This document shows positions 29,117 to 44,000 of a stretch of DNA of 64,000 nt, in pieces. The notes under the pieces are model-generated. The model saw nothing but the letters and a program-made list of their open reading frames with translations, was not told the DNA's origin and ran no database searches. How positions within the stretch are numbered: position 1 is the first letter of the stretch; every line of letters starts with the position of its first letter. Where the stretch lies: contig RCAB01000160.1 in the NCBI GenBank assembly GCA_003640385.1, forward strand, positions 60,380 through 124,379. Reading direction: 5' to 3'. This stretch comes from Setaria digitata (lineage: Eukaryota; Nematoda; Chromadorea; Rhabditida; Setariidae). Made by a program: the position numbers and the translations under genes.

Positions 29117-32084
29117 CTACGTTAGATGGAAACTGTAAATGAAACGTAGTGCTACATCAAATCGTTTCCGGAATACTTCAAAGGTACTATATGCTGGAAT
29201 TTTCAAATAATTGTAGCATGTCATCGCTGATGGGAGCTCATCATCGCCATTTCCATAGGAGCCCGATTTCTTTACAACTGTTAATGGCGGATTCAGTGAT
29301 CGAAATCCGCCAACTGGAAGTTTTGGTGAACCCGTCACAAATTGTAGAAATTTTCTTTGCTGTAAAAAACAAAAAAAAAAAAAGGATGAACTAAAGGCAT
29401 AAGAAGTCCTAGTTAATGTACTGAAACTTCCAAATTTTAACTTGGAAAAAAATATGACGAAATTTTTTCATCTTCCTGCATGTCGAAGTTTATTTTTATA
29501 TTTTATTAGATGGTGTATGATTAATTAGACGCAAAGACAATTGATTTCTAAGTTAGTCAGTAAGGTAACTTGGCTACAAAAGAAGAGAAAAAAAACCTGC
29601 TGATTATCATAGGAAGCAAGCATCTGTACAAGCCACCGTATCTGATCGCTATCATGTGTATACCCGTGATCTGGTTTTATTGCTGACTGTAGTGCTGACT
29701 CATTCCACGTGCGTTTCCACGTCTCTTCCGAACAACCACAAAATAGTTCCTCCATCTGTAGAACATAAATTGATAAAACAGATCACCTATTAACTAACAC
29801 AGTGTTGAATGCAATTACTTTTTACAGCGAAGTAATAAAATATGGTTGTAACTAGTAGATATAACCTCGTCAGGCGTAAAACAAGCTAAGTCATCGATGT
29901 TGATAATTGTCTCAAAGCCTCTACGTACAGCTTCCATCTCGCGTCGTACACCTTCAACCAATAGCCAGTGAGCTACCAGCTGAAATCGACAGTCCTACAG
30001 CTTTTTTCACTTAACTTTTTATCCTATTTCGCCAGAAAGGAACTGAAGCAACTACAAATATAAAAGAAGTATGCAATTCAAACTGCTGATTTTTTTTAGC
30101 ATTTTCTGAAACTCCGCAAGTAACTCCAGAAACAGCACAAAGTTGGTTAATCCTTAAAACGAAAAGACAATTCTACTACTTATGACAGAAGAAACTAGAA
30201 AACATTGTGAAAAATACCTTAACAAACTGAACTACATTCGAACTGGTCACTAGTCGATTCTTTCCCCCTTTTACAAGTTCGAAATTTTCATCACCCGGCA
30301 AAGTGAAGTACTGTAAACAAATAACAAGATTCTCAAAAAGAATACTATATCTAATCATAACTTTACAAATGATTTCTCCTACACTTTCAAACTTATATAT
30401 ACAGAATATTCCGGATTTACATAAGGAAAATGAACAAATGAAAAATTCAGCAAGTTTCTATGCTAGCATCTATACTGTACAGGATTTGAAAATTAAAAAA
30501 TCACATCAAAAATATATGCAGTAAACAGAAAGATTCCTCAACTACAGTTTCCAATAACCTACTCGTATTTTTGCAGACAAGAAGCATGAATTACACAGAA
30601 TTGGTGTTCAATATTACCTGCTCAAGTGAATCAAAATCATTTGGATCAGTAAGAATTAATGCACGTAATGACTGGTATAAACTTTTGTCAAAAATTTCCA
30701 AGTCACTTAAGCTAAACATCTTGTCTTCGCCGCATAGCCATTTGAAAAATACCGGATTAAGCGGTATATCCAGCTAAAAAGAAAAAAAAGACAAATATTA
30801 AATAAAAATAGCATAAGCCAGAGTTATACGGAAGCTAACACGCTTGGCTTGTCAATTATGCATTTTACTGTGATGATATTCCAAGACTATTTTATGATCA
30901 TCATTAAACAATGAAATATTTTGTGTAAGAAATACTTACCATACGTGAGTCAATTAAAGCTTGTGCTAACAGGCGTCCAATAAATTCGAACTTTTTCGAA
31001 CGGGCATCACGTTGCTTGGCACTCTGCGAGGAAAACACAGCGGGGTAAAGACCAGCAGGTGCGGTAATATAATTGGTAGTTGGACCATCTGAATATACAC
31101 ACTGCTTGAAAGATCACAAAATTAAAACTTAAAAATAAAAATAATGATAAAAGCTTACCAACAATGTGTTAAGGCAATGATGAATAGCAAAATGTAACTT
31201 ATGATGGATCCAGGCTAACCTTTTCCATCAGCTGCAGCTGCTACAGTACGACCATGCCAAAGACGTAATGATGATTTTTGTATTTCACGCGACACAGTAG
31301 AATAAAATTCCAATGTTGGGCCGAAGCCAGTACCCGCTTCTCCTTCGAAACCAACCTCAAGCATTGCTCTAAAGTAGGAAATATTTTATTCAACGAATAA
31401 AGATCAAGAAAGACATCGTGGAATTAGCGCAGCATAACAAACCGGCTGGATCCAAGATGATGAAGAGTTTGTTCAGCTTGGCGAAGCAAATCATCTCGAC
31501 GTACCGATACCTTACGTCTCTCAAGACGTGGCGTGAGACGTCCACTCTCACCATCACCTTGAGCACCGTCCGTTTGGTTAACGAGATGCATCAAAGCTCT
31601 ATCACGTCCAAAGGCTGTACAGTACAAATAATTGCGTCGGGATGAAAATGTGAAGATAAAAGGCCTGAAATAGTAAATTTTTCGAAATACGGAAACAAAT
31701 ATTCGGTCTTCCTCATAGAACGAAAAAGATTTTTTTCAGTCATTCGTAGAGATTCCTACACTCAATTAATCATCTCATCACCAACGCTTTTAACAGCTTC
31801 AGCTTAATTATGGACTCATTTAATTCGTCCAAAATCATTATGAAAGCGTATGTCCGTTGTTTAACATTACTGATAACGATTTTAGAGTATAAAACTCCAT
31901 ATAAGGATAAGCAAGTCATACCATATTGTATACTCACAAATATGACAACAAAGCAACAAAATTAATAACTTACACTGCTTTGATTAGATCACCCGTCCAC
32001 TGTGGTATTTGCTGAGTTGCAACCGACAGGAAATCAGATAATTGACGGCCCATTTTTGCATTTAATTTAGATGAATGAAAAGCT
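29117..32084 (-). other. TRIP12: TRIP12 HECT catalytic domain, exons 35-43
   Basis: Exons 31974-32084, 31443-31664, 31220-31368, 30940-31088, 30618-30773, 30218-30310, 29866-29979, 29597-29755, 29117-29359 (stop TAG). Landmarks: [114 protein letters not shown] and [15 protein letters not shown]. The catalytic Cys is in [14 protein letters not shown] (about residue 2040) and the chain ends in SFHLT, like the usual FHL. All catalytic landmarks are intact, so the enzyme should be active. Confidence 0.96.
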
Positions 32085-35000
32085 CTAAATAAGATGAAAA
32101 ATAAAATCAAAAGAACTGTTCATTCATCACACTACAAATTAATCATATATTTTGTTAATTTTTCTATCAGATCAAAAAGTTTAATTCTCGAAATTACACA
32201 AAACTTTTCTCATTTATTACAGAATGACTTCCTCTTTAATCAACTCTTTTTCTTTACTTAAACACCTGTGTCTTACATTACCTACGCATGTAGTACAATA
32301 AAATACGTACATATTTGGGAGAAGTGGCGCATGACTAGTAGGTGGTACATCTTCGTCATCAAACAGTATCCACCAAAAACGATTAAGTGCGTAAAGGCAA
32401 CGCAAAAGCACAAGTGAAGGCACACAGGGATCATCCACATCGACCGGTAAGATGTTCGTTAAATATGGATCCAATGGCGATACGCCCGCGGGGACTTCTC
32501 CATCTGAACAAATTATAACAATTTGTTGGCATGTTATAAAATTGATAAGTAAACAGTTTGAATTTCCAAAATACGAAATAAAAAGAATTAAATGCAACAA
32601 TGCACGATGCGAAATTATCGACAAATTTTAGCTGAACCAGAATACAATCAATCGATTATCGACAAAGTTATAACTGATTAATTTAATGGTTGGATATCGA
32701 AAGCTTTTTAAGAAAAGTCATTCATATCCAAGTATTAACAGTAAAAAAAAAAATATGCAATATAGTCGTTTCTCTTACTTTTCGGATTTCCCTGAGGATA
32801 TGACCTAGTATGTGGTGATTCCATTCGTTTAACTATATGAATGGAATTTGGGGTGAAAATAACAATGTAAAAATTCTAAATCCCCACCAATCCATAATTT
32901 TTCGTCGATCTTTGGTCGTTTCTCTCGCTTTTCGGATTTCCCTGAGGATGACTTAGCTGTGGACACTGCTGCTGCCTGTTCTTCAGATGCTTCAGATGGT
33001 GTCGGCGCAGCTGCCCGATAATAGAGAGTGTGGGTGTTCACCCATATACCTGTTGCAACCGCGAAATGATCCGCGTTATCACCCAAATTTACCTGCCCAA
33101 ACTGTCTCAGTGCCTATAAAAAAGTTTTCTCAATTAATCCCATCAGAAAGCCACAGGTAAACATATCCATCTCCACTGCCATTTAAACATGATCACATAC
33201 AAACAGTTGGTAAGCGACAAAACCAAAAGTTAAGAAGTTTTCATTTCCGTTAATAACAACTGTAGAAACCTCTACTGTTGAATGTCTGGTCCATAAAAAA
33301 AAAAGGCAAAGGAAAAAAAACACATAACGAACCTGTAATATGGACATATGTCCTGGAACTTTTTCGTCATTTATTAATATTTCTATACGACTAGGTTGAG
33401 GATTTACACCGGATACTGATCCTTCCTAAAATCCAACTTTAGATTAAATTCAATTGTAGAAATAACCCAAAACCATTTCCCCAATTAAAATTAACTTACA
33501 GAAGGCATTTCATCATCATCACTGCCATCTTCATCACCCGACGAGTCTTCTGCACGAACATAACCAATTCCACGATCCAACAAATACCTTTCAATAGCCG
33601 AAATTGATGTGAACGGATCCACCTGGAGAAACAAGTATTAGGTTTTTCATTGCCCCATTTTAATGCAGTTTTTAAACTATATGTTGCAAAGTATAGTGAA
33701 ACGATCAAAGAACCAGGTTAATTTATTCGGAAAGGTCTTCAATATCAAAATCATCTAATCAACACACACTTCAGATGATCAATAGTGATTTGCGCTCTAG
33801 AAAAATACCTTTATGGAACCATGTCCATGCCTCCATTCTTTCAAATCCCTGCAAGTTGGATGCCGCTTCAAATTACACTGAAATAAAAAAAATACCTCGA
33901 ATATATCCACAGTAAAATTCCATACAATTTTAAAAGCATGAAAGGCTAAAAAAAAGACGTCAGATCAGAAAAGGGTCCTGCAATAATAACATACCCGAAT
34001 CTGGTGAGTTTGGAAAAAGCGCAATGCTTGTGAACCACGTAAAGCTCCTCCAGAATTACCCGTTACAATTCCACCCATATCAGTAACTTTTACCTAAAAA
34101 AAAAAAAAAACCATTTCATCAATCCTACTGAATAAATGGTGTCAAAATTGCCAATTAATGAACATGAATTTACATATTTAGTGACAAGTTAATCACCATG
34201 ATGAAAAAACAATATATCGCAGAAGTTATCAACACTCCGGCTTTCTTACAACCATTTCAAATTAAAGTTTAAGTTACGAAGATTAAAAACATAACCTGGA
34301 ACTGCTCATGCTGTGCTACTGATGCGAGCAACTTCGTTACAAGGGTCTCGAAAGCTACCCAACATTCCGATTCATCTGCGGGTCTCAAATTATCTGGCTG
34401 AAACAAAACGCTGTAGTGGAATTTTTTTTTTTTTTAATTTTAAAACACACGAGCAAAAATTCAAACAGATCTCAATAAATATAGTTTTTTGTCAATGTTA
34501 TGTTTTTTACAGAATAATAAAGGTAATCTCCCTCCTCCCTTTCCACTCTAATGAATGTGTAACTTATGTACATAATTTAACATGAAAAATTTATGCAACT
34601 AGTTACATAACTAAGAATATTTTTTCACCACGTACTTTACTCAGCAATAAAAAAAAAAGCGCTATCATACCCGGGAATACCATTAGCGTACCAATGAAAT
34701 GACAATGTTTAATCCTATCATTATGCATATATTACAAAAAGTTACCGTAAGAGACATAAAAACTGCAACAAAACGCTTGAGACGAAGTTTACGCGGTGGA
34801 TGATGTGCTGGTGAGGTACTTGTAATATATGTACAAAGGGAAGTAAGTACACCACTGTGATTCAGTTCAAAGGCGCTGACATCGTTTTCCAGTAAAATTG
34901 TCTGCAGAAAATCAAATCTGTAGATTACGTGCTCGGTGTCAGCTTATATCTCTAAATCTTTTTTTCAAGTTTCTCCAATGTTACTCAATCTTCGGAAAAA

Positions 35001-38000
35001 TTAAATTGACTCAAACCAGCATATTATATGCCAAGAAATATGATTTACCTTAAATTCAATAAGTGCGGCGCTTCCAACATCTTTTTCACTAGCAAGAGCC
35101 GCAGCAATTGTTATCAAGCGACTTAAAAGTGACGGGGCCGAACCATCGATGCCGGACGATGGAGTTGAAAAATACATCTGCATCAGATATTCGGCTAAAA
35201 CGAAGATGACGGCTGAATGTTCCAATGAATTTCCAGTTATTTGGATGACATGCAAACTAAGCCAAAAAATATCATGAAAAGGTATTATTAGTTTGAGGAG
35301 CGAACTGAATTGCTATGAATACTTCCTTTTTTTGCTACGCTGAACCTTGTTTCTTTTAAATGAATCTTCCTTAAAAAACATACGACCTAGTCAAGCGGTA
35401 TAAACATGTGTCCGTGAACAACAAACCTTCTTTGCGTATCCACTGACGGATTATTTCACGTTGCTGATGACTTAGAGCAGACCCACCAGTAGAAGATAAT
35501 GGCATCGTAAATGAGCTGTGACCAGAAGATGATGATGGCATCAGAACAGCCGAACATGAACCTCCAACAGCAGTTGATGGCGTAAATGTTGACATACGCC
35601 CACGTGATGTTGACGTGTGAGCTGAAGATGGAGCACTAGCTGAACCACCAGATCCTAAAGTAGCATTTAAAACGATTTAAAAATTATTGCTACTGAACAA
35701 AATTCATTCAGTGGAAACTTTAAAAATTATATGAAAGCTTCCAAATCATATCACAGAAGATCGCAAATTAAATCAACTAACGAACACATGCAACTTATCT
35801 GCCAGAGCTATAAATAGCAATAACAAATACCTGCGGGATAATGATGCACTGATGTTGTCTGAGATTGACCGATGGTAGTGAAAAATGATGACAGCGTTGT
35901 ACTTGGTGATGCGTTATCATGTGGTGAGTGTACGGTTGATGCTGAAGTACCCGGCATACGAAATGACGGCAAACGTAAAGTATGAAGAAAATTTGAAGGT
36001 GTTGTCTTACGACGTGACTCTTTGCGTGATATAGGACTGCAAATAGGAAATAACATAATATTCACAGATTTTGCAGAAAAACTAATTATTAAAACCAACT
36101 GTTATCCCAAGAAGTTAATATGGTACGATTGAAATGATCAATTTGCTAATTCGCATCTCAAAAACTGATAGGATAAATAGGGACAGTTGTATAGTCAAAT
36201 CGTTAAAAGCAATCTCAATAACACGGATAACGCTTAATGTTCCAGGCTGTACAGTATGTTTTAAGCTATAGGATTTTACAAAGAGGACTCAAACCTCTCC
36301 GGTGAAGTTTTACGACGATGCCGACCGCCATTCGGTGAAACGATAACACGAGTCACATTACTGGAGCTAGGACCTGCTTCTGTAGTGGAGACTGCCAACT
36401 GTGTTGTACTACGAGTTCTTCCGCTTATGCTTTGTTTAGCTGAAATCATTTACATATTTAATTTTTTGCGCAACTTGTAAGTTAATGCTCCCGGTTTCCA
36501 AAAACGTCCGGCACTATTTTCCTCTGAATAGATCTGAGTAATCAGTAATGTTAAAATATTTGCTTTTTCTTCGATAAATGCAGGTAAAAATTTTTCAAAC
36601 GATGGAAAAAAAGCAGAAATAATGAAAATATTTGTGTGTTTTTCTACATGTACTGACACAAATTAATCATAAAAAATTCAGCTTACTTGTTGACAATGCC
36701 CCTTCTGTCAATTCAGACGATCCTCGTGTTTTCAAGCCACTTCGTGTTCGGAGCCCGGTAGTAGCATTATCCTGTTCACAAACCGGTGCAACTGGTTGTG
36801 TCAACGAAGCTGATACTGGTGATTCGAGCTTCATTTTTGACAGTTTTTCGATTTCATGTGCAACACCTTCAAAATTCTACTGTTTAAACAAAGCATAAAA
36901 ATGCAGAGTGAACATTCCTCTTATTTAGCAAAAAAATAACTCTTACACCTCTAATTCAAGCAAGGGGAGAGGAGAACGCATAAAAGACAATCTCTACAAA
37001 GCACGAAACAATTAAAAAAAAAAGAAAAAAAAACGAAGAAAAACCAACCTTCTCTTTTAAACAATGGTTCATACATATCTGGAAATTTATCCAGAAGTAA
37101 ATGAGCTAATTGTAATGCAGACGCTACAACACAAAGATCTTTGCTTCGTGCACTAGCCAAAGCACTGGCGATATGCCCAGCCAAGGGAAGATTTGCTAAG
37201 ATATCTTTCAACACTCGTACATCTGACGGATAGATCATTCTTAAAGTAACACGCAAGCTTTCGTAACGAAGTGCTGGACCACTCTGGAAAGGGATAAACC
37301 AAAATGCAGAAGTGACTCTAGTTAACTAAAAATTCTCAGCAAAGAAAAACATAAGAGGAAAAAAAAGATAACTTACTGAACTACCATCAATCTCCACTAA
37401 TATTGGAAGAAGTAACTGGACAACTTGTTCTAGAAGCACCGGCTCTGTTTTCATTAATTCCAAACGTCGGTCTTCTTCTGGAGATGTTGACTTACTTTCT
37501 GTAAAATATGTTTTAATGTGCCGTACACATTAAAACATATTCCAGTATTAGAATGGATATTAATGTATTTCTAAATCTGATATTTTGAATAATTTTTCCG
37601 CACAATTCAACTGAACCTCCCAGTCAGTAACATATTCGACGACCAAGTGGCCAAATGAGTAGCCAACGAAAATATGAATCGACATGTTCAAAATGCTGTG
37701 AAACAACTTAAAAATCCAAATTTTTTTCTACGACTCGATTCGCGTTACATCTCTGAATTACAATGTCAACAAGGAAAAGATCAACAGAAAACCAATAAAT
37801 ACATCAAGATACCCTTGGATTCAGTACTCTTACAAAGCCTCATACTCCGACAGAAAATGTAATCTAATCGCATTAGAGTTGTCTTACATCTCTGAACTGC
37901 AATGTCTCTGAAGCCGAATTTTCTACTGCTTACAAAAAATTATCACTACTCTAGTAAAACTTACTGAAAACGGAAGCTCGNTAATCGCATTAGAGTTGTC

Positions 38001-41000
38001 TTACATCTCTGAACTGCGATGTCTCTGAAGCCGAATTTTCTACTGCTTACAAAAAATTATCACTACTCTAGTAAAACTTACTGAAAACGGAAGCTCGACG
38101 CTGAATTGCTCGTTCTTTACCCGTCGAATGATTCTTTTGTATCATCCTTTGTAAATCGATTTTATAAACATTCCCATTAATTTGAAGATTTATTTCTGCT
38201 TCATTCGTTGTATATGCCATCTACAAATAGTACATAATTTTTATATACAAAAATAAAGCTTTTTTTTTTTCTACACTCCTCTGAAACAGACGTTAGCTAT
38301 AAATAAATTTTGGGCTCTTTTTTTTTTTTCCCTAAATTAGTTAGTCTTTCGCCTCAATTAAAAACGCATAACACCAAACAACAGCCCATTCCTATTTTCT
38401 TGGAATTTGACGAAAATATTTCATTCGTGTGAATACGAATTAAGAAGGGATTCTACAAAAAGATACATATATATATATACTTAAAAAGGTCAATACCAAA
38501 ATTTTTACCTCAATAAGCCGTGAATCAAAATGGCTGAATGGTAACCACTGATTAGAGTCATCCCTCCAGTACCATAATGTCGGCTGAAAATCATAAAAAG
38601 CACCATGCGAACGTAGCATCACGTTATCGATTTCAAAAATCCCATCAACTGGTAAACGCGGCATCAATTCTCTGTAAAACGTGCACTTTAAGACGTCAAA
38701 AAAAAAAAAGAAAAAAACTAGAAACTGTTTCACTGTGACTAATCTACGTACCATCAAGTGCCAAGGATAAAGGGACAGAACATTTCGATATCCAAAAATG
38801 CACAGCTCAACACGTGTAATAAATTGCTATAGCTGAACTCACAGCTATGCTATGATAGATGTATGATAATTTCGATAATCTGGTTATGAATTTTATCAAA
38901 ATTACATGGAGGAAATTTTTAGTTTAGGTGATGAAATTTCTAAACAGAAAAATGAAAGCAAAATAAAAAATAGAACTAACCCAGCTAGATAAACTAATTC
39001 CTGTAGCTGCTGAGGCGGACGATCGACAATTTCAAAGGCTGTATGATCACCCTCTTTTGATCCGACAATCAAAAATTTGATAGTTCTAGCAAAATCTGCA
39101 AAAAAGAAGAAAAATTTAATTTAATGAAATGTTTGAACAGTAACTCAAAAGGGATGGTAAAACATTCATTCTAACTGCTGCAACTCAATAATCGGTCAGC
39201 TAGTCAGTTTATCAATTGATTATTTAACCAACCAATCTATTAATTAATTATACTCATCTACCTTGACTGTTAAAAAATAACTCACTGCAGGTATTCTTTA
39301 TTAGTCTCTTACTTTAATTATCAAAAAGAAAATAATGAAGACGAACCCATATAAACCAAAGCTACTGCCAGATCGCTACATCTCGATGCCATTGAACGCA
39401 GCATCCGTATTAACGACTGGAATGTATTTGGCCCTACAGCGCAAGGCTGCACGAGGAGTAGCTGCTGCACATTTTTTAGCAATGCATGATTCTGTCCTGC
39501 TATTTCACGCAGTTTGTCAGCATGATTACGCATATTATCAACAAGACGACAAAATAATACACAGACTGATTCTAAACATCGCTTGTCCTGGAAAATATTG
39601 CAAACTTAAACAATCATCATTGCTCATGCCTCTAAAAAAAAAGAAAAGAAATTCCTCTAAAACAAAATTGTATGAGAAATCACATTCTTTCTACACATAT
39701 GCTCACATGCCTACGAAAATATGAATCGGAAAAAGAAAATGACGATTCTCCATAATATTAGAAGGAAAAGAAACATGTGCAAGAAAATTTGTCGCTACAA
39801 CCTAACCTCAATCAGAAGTCGCTGAGTTAGATCGGCTAGTGACTCACGCACTTGAGCAAAATCATTAGCTGATACATAGGTCGCGCAATTAGCAGCTATT
39901 TGAAATGCTAATCGTTGTGATGGAACGGAAAAAAAATCGACATGCGATATAGTTGCTGCGATACCACCCTGAAATTAAAAAGATTCTAGCCATAAGCTAT
40001 AACAAATTTTTTCACACTGTTAAGTCATTCCAGTTAAACCCATTTTTATATAAACTGCTTTGCTGAATTGGAATGAAACAGCATTGTCTTTTCCATAATT
40101 TTTCCAACTACCCTTAATGAATAATGATTCAAAATAAAACTTGATTTTATCTCTTCTATTACCGTCCATTAAATTATCAAATCATAATTAGTAATGTCGA
40201 ACAACATTTCACGCCAACAATAAAGCATGTCAGAAACTTACAGCAGACATTATATTTTTTCCATTTCTTTTCGACATAACTTCTAATGCCATTAATGACT
40301 GTTCTGCTACATCAATACATTCGATACGTTTCAACTGAAAACACAATAAACTGACTAAAATAAAAGCTCTTTAACAAAATGCTTTTTGAGACTGATATTT
40401 ACAACAAGGATTAAATGTCAATAACGCACTGGCAGCGAGCTAGCGAAATACTGTATTTTTCACAAATTTATCTTTTATAAAGGTCAAATTAGAATTGTTA
40501 GTCTACTCTCTGACTGGAAAACTGTAATTAATAAAATATCTATTCATTTGCTCGAGATAAGAGTTATTCAATACAGTGATTAAGACCACAGTTTAAAATG
40601 TCAAAATAAAATTCAAAATCGATATCTACAGCAGGCACCCAGAGTTCTTCACTACTATGGATACAGTTTCCAATCTAACAATAACTATTCTTTTCGTATC
40701 ATATCGAAGCAATTATTCCACTCCGAATATATGAATTGAGGACCTTTTCAAGGAGATGTGGCACTGTATCGATAACAACTGGTAATGCGCGTGGTAAAGC
40801 TTCCAACATATTTGATATGCATCTTGCAGCCGTGAGCATCTAAAACAAAACGTCGGAAATTATCACTAAACGAATGATGAAACAGATACCAGAACTTCTA
40901 ACCTCAAACACTTCCCGCATTCGTTTAGTTATTTAACGTTAAATGGAACATCGTCTAGTAACCGACAGAACTAGATCCTCTAAATGAAATGCACTTCCGA

Positions 41001-44000
41001 TACAACATGGGTAGTATCATCCAGTGCAAAAAACTTTAGCTCCAAAAAAATAAATAAATAAATGAAAGGATTACCAATACGAAATTATGCTCCTTCTGAA
41101 GTAATACAATAAGCGCATGAACAATATCTTTGATTGGTAAATTCGGAAGGCTCTCTTCGTTACCCAAAAGTAGCATATCGGCTAACTCAGTTGCTGCATC
41201 CAACTGACTAAGTTCACTTGTGGAACGTAAACGTTCCATTATGGAAACTACCCGTGCATCTAAAAAAAATATGTAATTATCAAATCACTGTAATCGACAA
41301 CAGCTTTTTTTTCAGAAAGATAAAAAAAAAAACCTTATATTAACAAAATGAGCTAATATTTTAACTACTGCTAATAATATTCTAATATTTGATGGAAACA
41401 TTAACAGGAGAAAGATTGGTATATATCAGGCCAGTATTTGTATATAACTTGAAGCTAATCATATCTTTCTACAGTGGGATATTTTAGATTAAGAAATCAC
41501 TATATAACGAAGGGCTACTTCTAACGGCTACCCGTTGTAACAGAATCTCTTTTTCTTTTTATTCTAAATTTCACTTCAAAAAGCTCCAGCAAGCATACAG
41601 TTTTCATAGCATTTATACCAAAATTCAGGAAAAAAGATGTATTCTAAATAGACAAAAACAAACAAAATTCTACTTTTGAAAAAATCGCATTATCAACCAT
41701 TTTAAAATTACTACTTATCGTTGGCTTCATTAGAAATACTAATTAGTACCATTTGAAAGAAGACACATTATGTAATTGTACAAATCCGACATTACCTTCG
41801 CAATTTTTTTATTGTAAACTTACCGACCAGAAAATCGACCAAAAAAAAAAAAAAATTTACTACCACCATTTGCCTATCTAACTTATCTTTCCATGTATTC
41901 TTACAGATACATACGCATACGCATACACACATACACACAGAGGAACATGTTAATTGAAGAGGAATGATTTTTACAAATGGAAATAAACTATTCTGAAAGA
42001 TGGCAACATCACACTGAACGATTATCATTGATATCGTAATTTGAGTAATTAATGAGTTCTAGCTAACTGACTATGTTTCAAATTAAAGCCAATATCCCTC
42101 CTATTGTTCAATCGTTCATTCTTCATCCCTTCCTCCCCCGCCCCCCCCCCCCNTATCTGATAACTCGGGACAACTGATGCATTTAAGAGCATTAATATTT
42201 TATATCCCATTACTTTTCTTCCTTTTCTCTTCTTTTTTGCCCTTCGTTCCTTCCTTCATGCTGTTCCTGTCTAGTTTCAAAGAGCTCTTTTGAGCTCTTA
42301 GATCTTAGATAGGAATCCAACCAATGAGGTACCAGAACTTCCAGCCTGAAATATTTGGTCGGCTCAGAAAATGAGTACTTTTGCACATACTTTTATGAGC
42401 ACACCCGCACAACGAAATTTTCGCCAAAATAACGATACCAGCAAAAGCAAAAATTGTTCACTTTTACTAATTTCTTCAAACATACGGAGTAATAAACTTT
42501 ATAGTGACTGCAAAACATAATAAAATATAAAACTATCAGGTGAGAGATTAAAAAGCAAAAACAAAAACAAAAAAAAAACTGAACGAAGCTATTCAAACAT
42601 GCTCCTTTCACAAAGATAACAATTAACCGATAAAAAGACAAGATATCGAAATAATTATAGATCATATAAAGAAAAAAAAAAAAAAAAAAAAAACCCCCCC
42701 AAAGAACAACCTTCAAACCGCATCAACATTATCGTTATCAAATGTTAATTTCCTATCTAACAGAAAAGAAAGAAGATTTACAACTTTTTATCTTTCTTTT
42801 CTCCTCTCTTATCGTTACGGTAACAATGTGGTTATATCAATCAGATAAGAACAACTGGAACAGGTGATATTTGCCGACAATTGATCAAAACCAATAAAAG
42901 TAAAATCCTTCTTATGCATTATCATATCACTACTAATATACTTCCACCTCTAACCTTTATCTTTTTCTCGCTTGAAATTGAGCTAATTATTCTTGACCTA
43001 CTCCAAACAAAACAGCCCTTTCATAAACGGATCAAGTTACCAATGATAGTATACTAAATTAATTCTTTAAAATGGAAAATTTCCATAAACAAGTTAGAAT
43101 AATATCTTTTAAAGAAATCTCAAAAATTAAAACTAGTTTATTATATTATAGAGTTACTTCCTAACCTAACATATACAAATAAATCGAATATCACATTATG
43201 AAACAGCAAAACAAGACTATATATACATTGTATAATAGCAAATCTAGATCGTTTTCTAGTTATTACTATAGATTATTTGAAAATTAATCGATCCATCCGA
43301 TTTAAACATCATCGCCCTTACTCTTCTTCTACCCTTCTCCCCCCCCCCCCCCTCCTTACCCAACTAGTTATTTTGGCCATTCAAAATTTTTTTTTATTTT
43401 CAAATCTATTCTTAAATATTCACAAAATATTGAAAATCTCCTCCCTCTTAAAAAAAAAAGCATATCACTTTATTCTTTTATCTGATTGCCAAGAGGGAAA
43501 AGAGCGTATATATGTAAAAAAAAAAGAAGAAAAAAGAAAAAGAAAAACAAGCATAATAATGTAGAAAGAAAATGGAAAACAAAATACTACAACAATTTAT
43601 CACTGCAATCAACGAACATATGTATTACTCGAACAGCTGACAAAATGCTTTTTTTTTTTTTAATCATATCCTTTTGGAAACATTGTTCCTTATTTTTTTT
43701 TTTTTTTTTTTTTCCTTCATTAATCTCAAAGTTACGTACTACAACAGTACTTATTTAACCGAACAATAATAGGAATATCATCAACCAGTCAAATTTTTGT
43801 TCAATTTTTTTCAGTAAAAAAAAAAAATAACATTCATTACATCAATATCCCCTTAGTCAATTTGTTAAATGCATCAGTAGCCACAAAGTGAGCAAAAAAA
43901 ATAAAAATAAAAAACTAAAATGCCACTATAAATAACATCCAGTCCACACTTTTTTTTTTCACTCCTAAATGAAATAAATGATACATTTTCAGATGCATAT

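Noticed and set aside
28871..29138. ORFs on both strands just beyond the TRIP12 stop
   Set aside because: AT-rich 3' flank; no conserved motif, and the TRIP12 model ends cleanly at 29117.
42280..42310. GAGCTCTTTTGAGCTC palindrome considered as a tRNA or terminator stem
   Set aside because: Only a short hairpin; no cloverleaf arms, and it is intronic.
43277..43758. Overlapping plus-strand ORFs of 95 and 90 aa
   Set aside because: They are driven by poly-C, poly-A and poly-T runs in the large TRIP12 intron.
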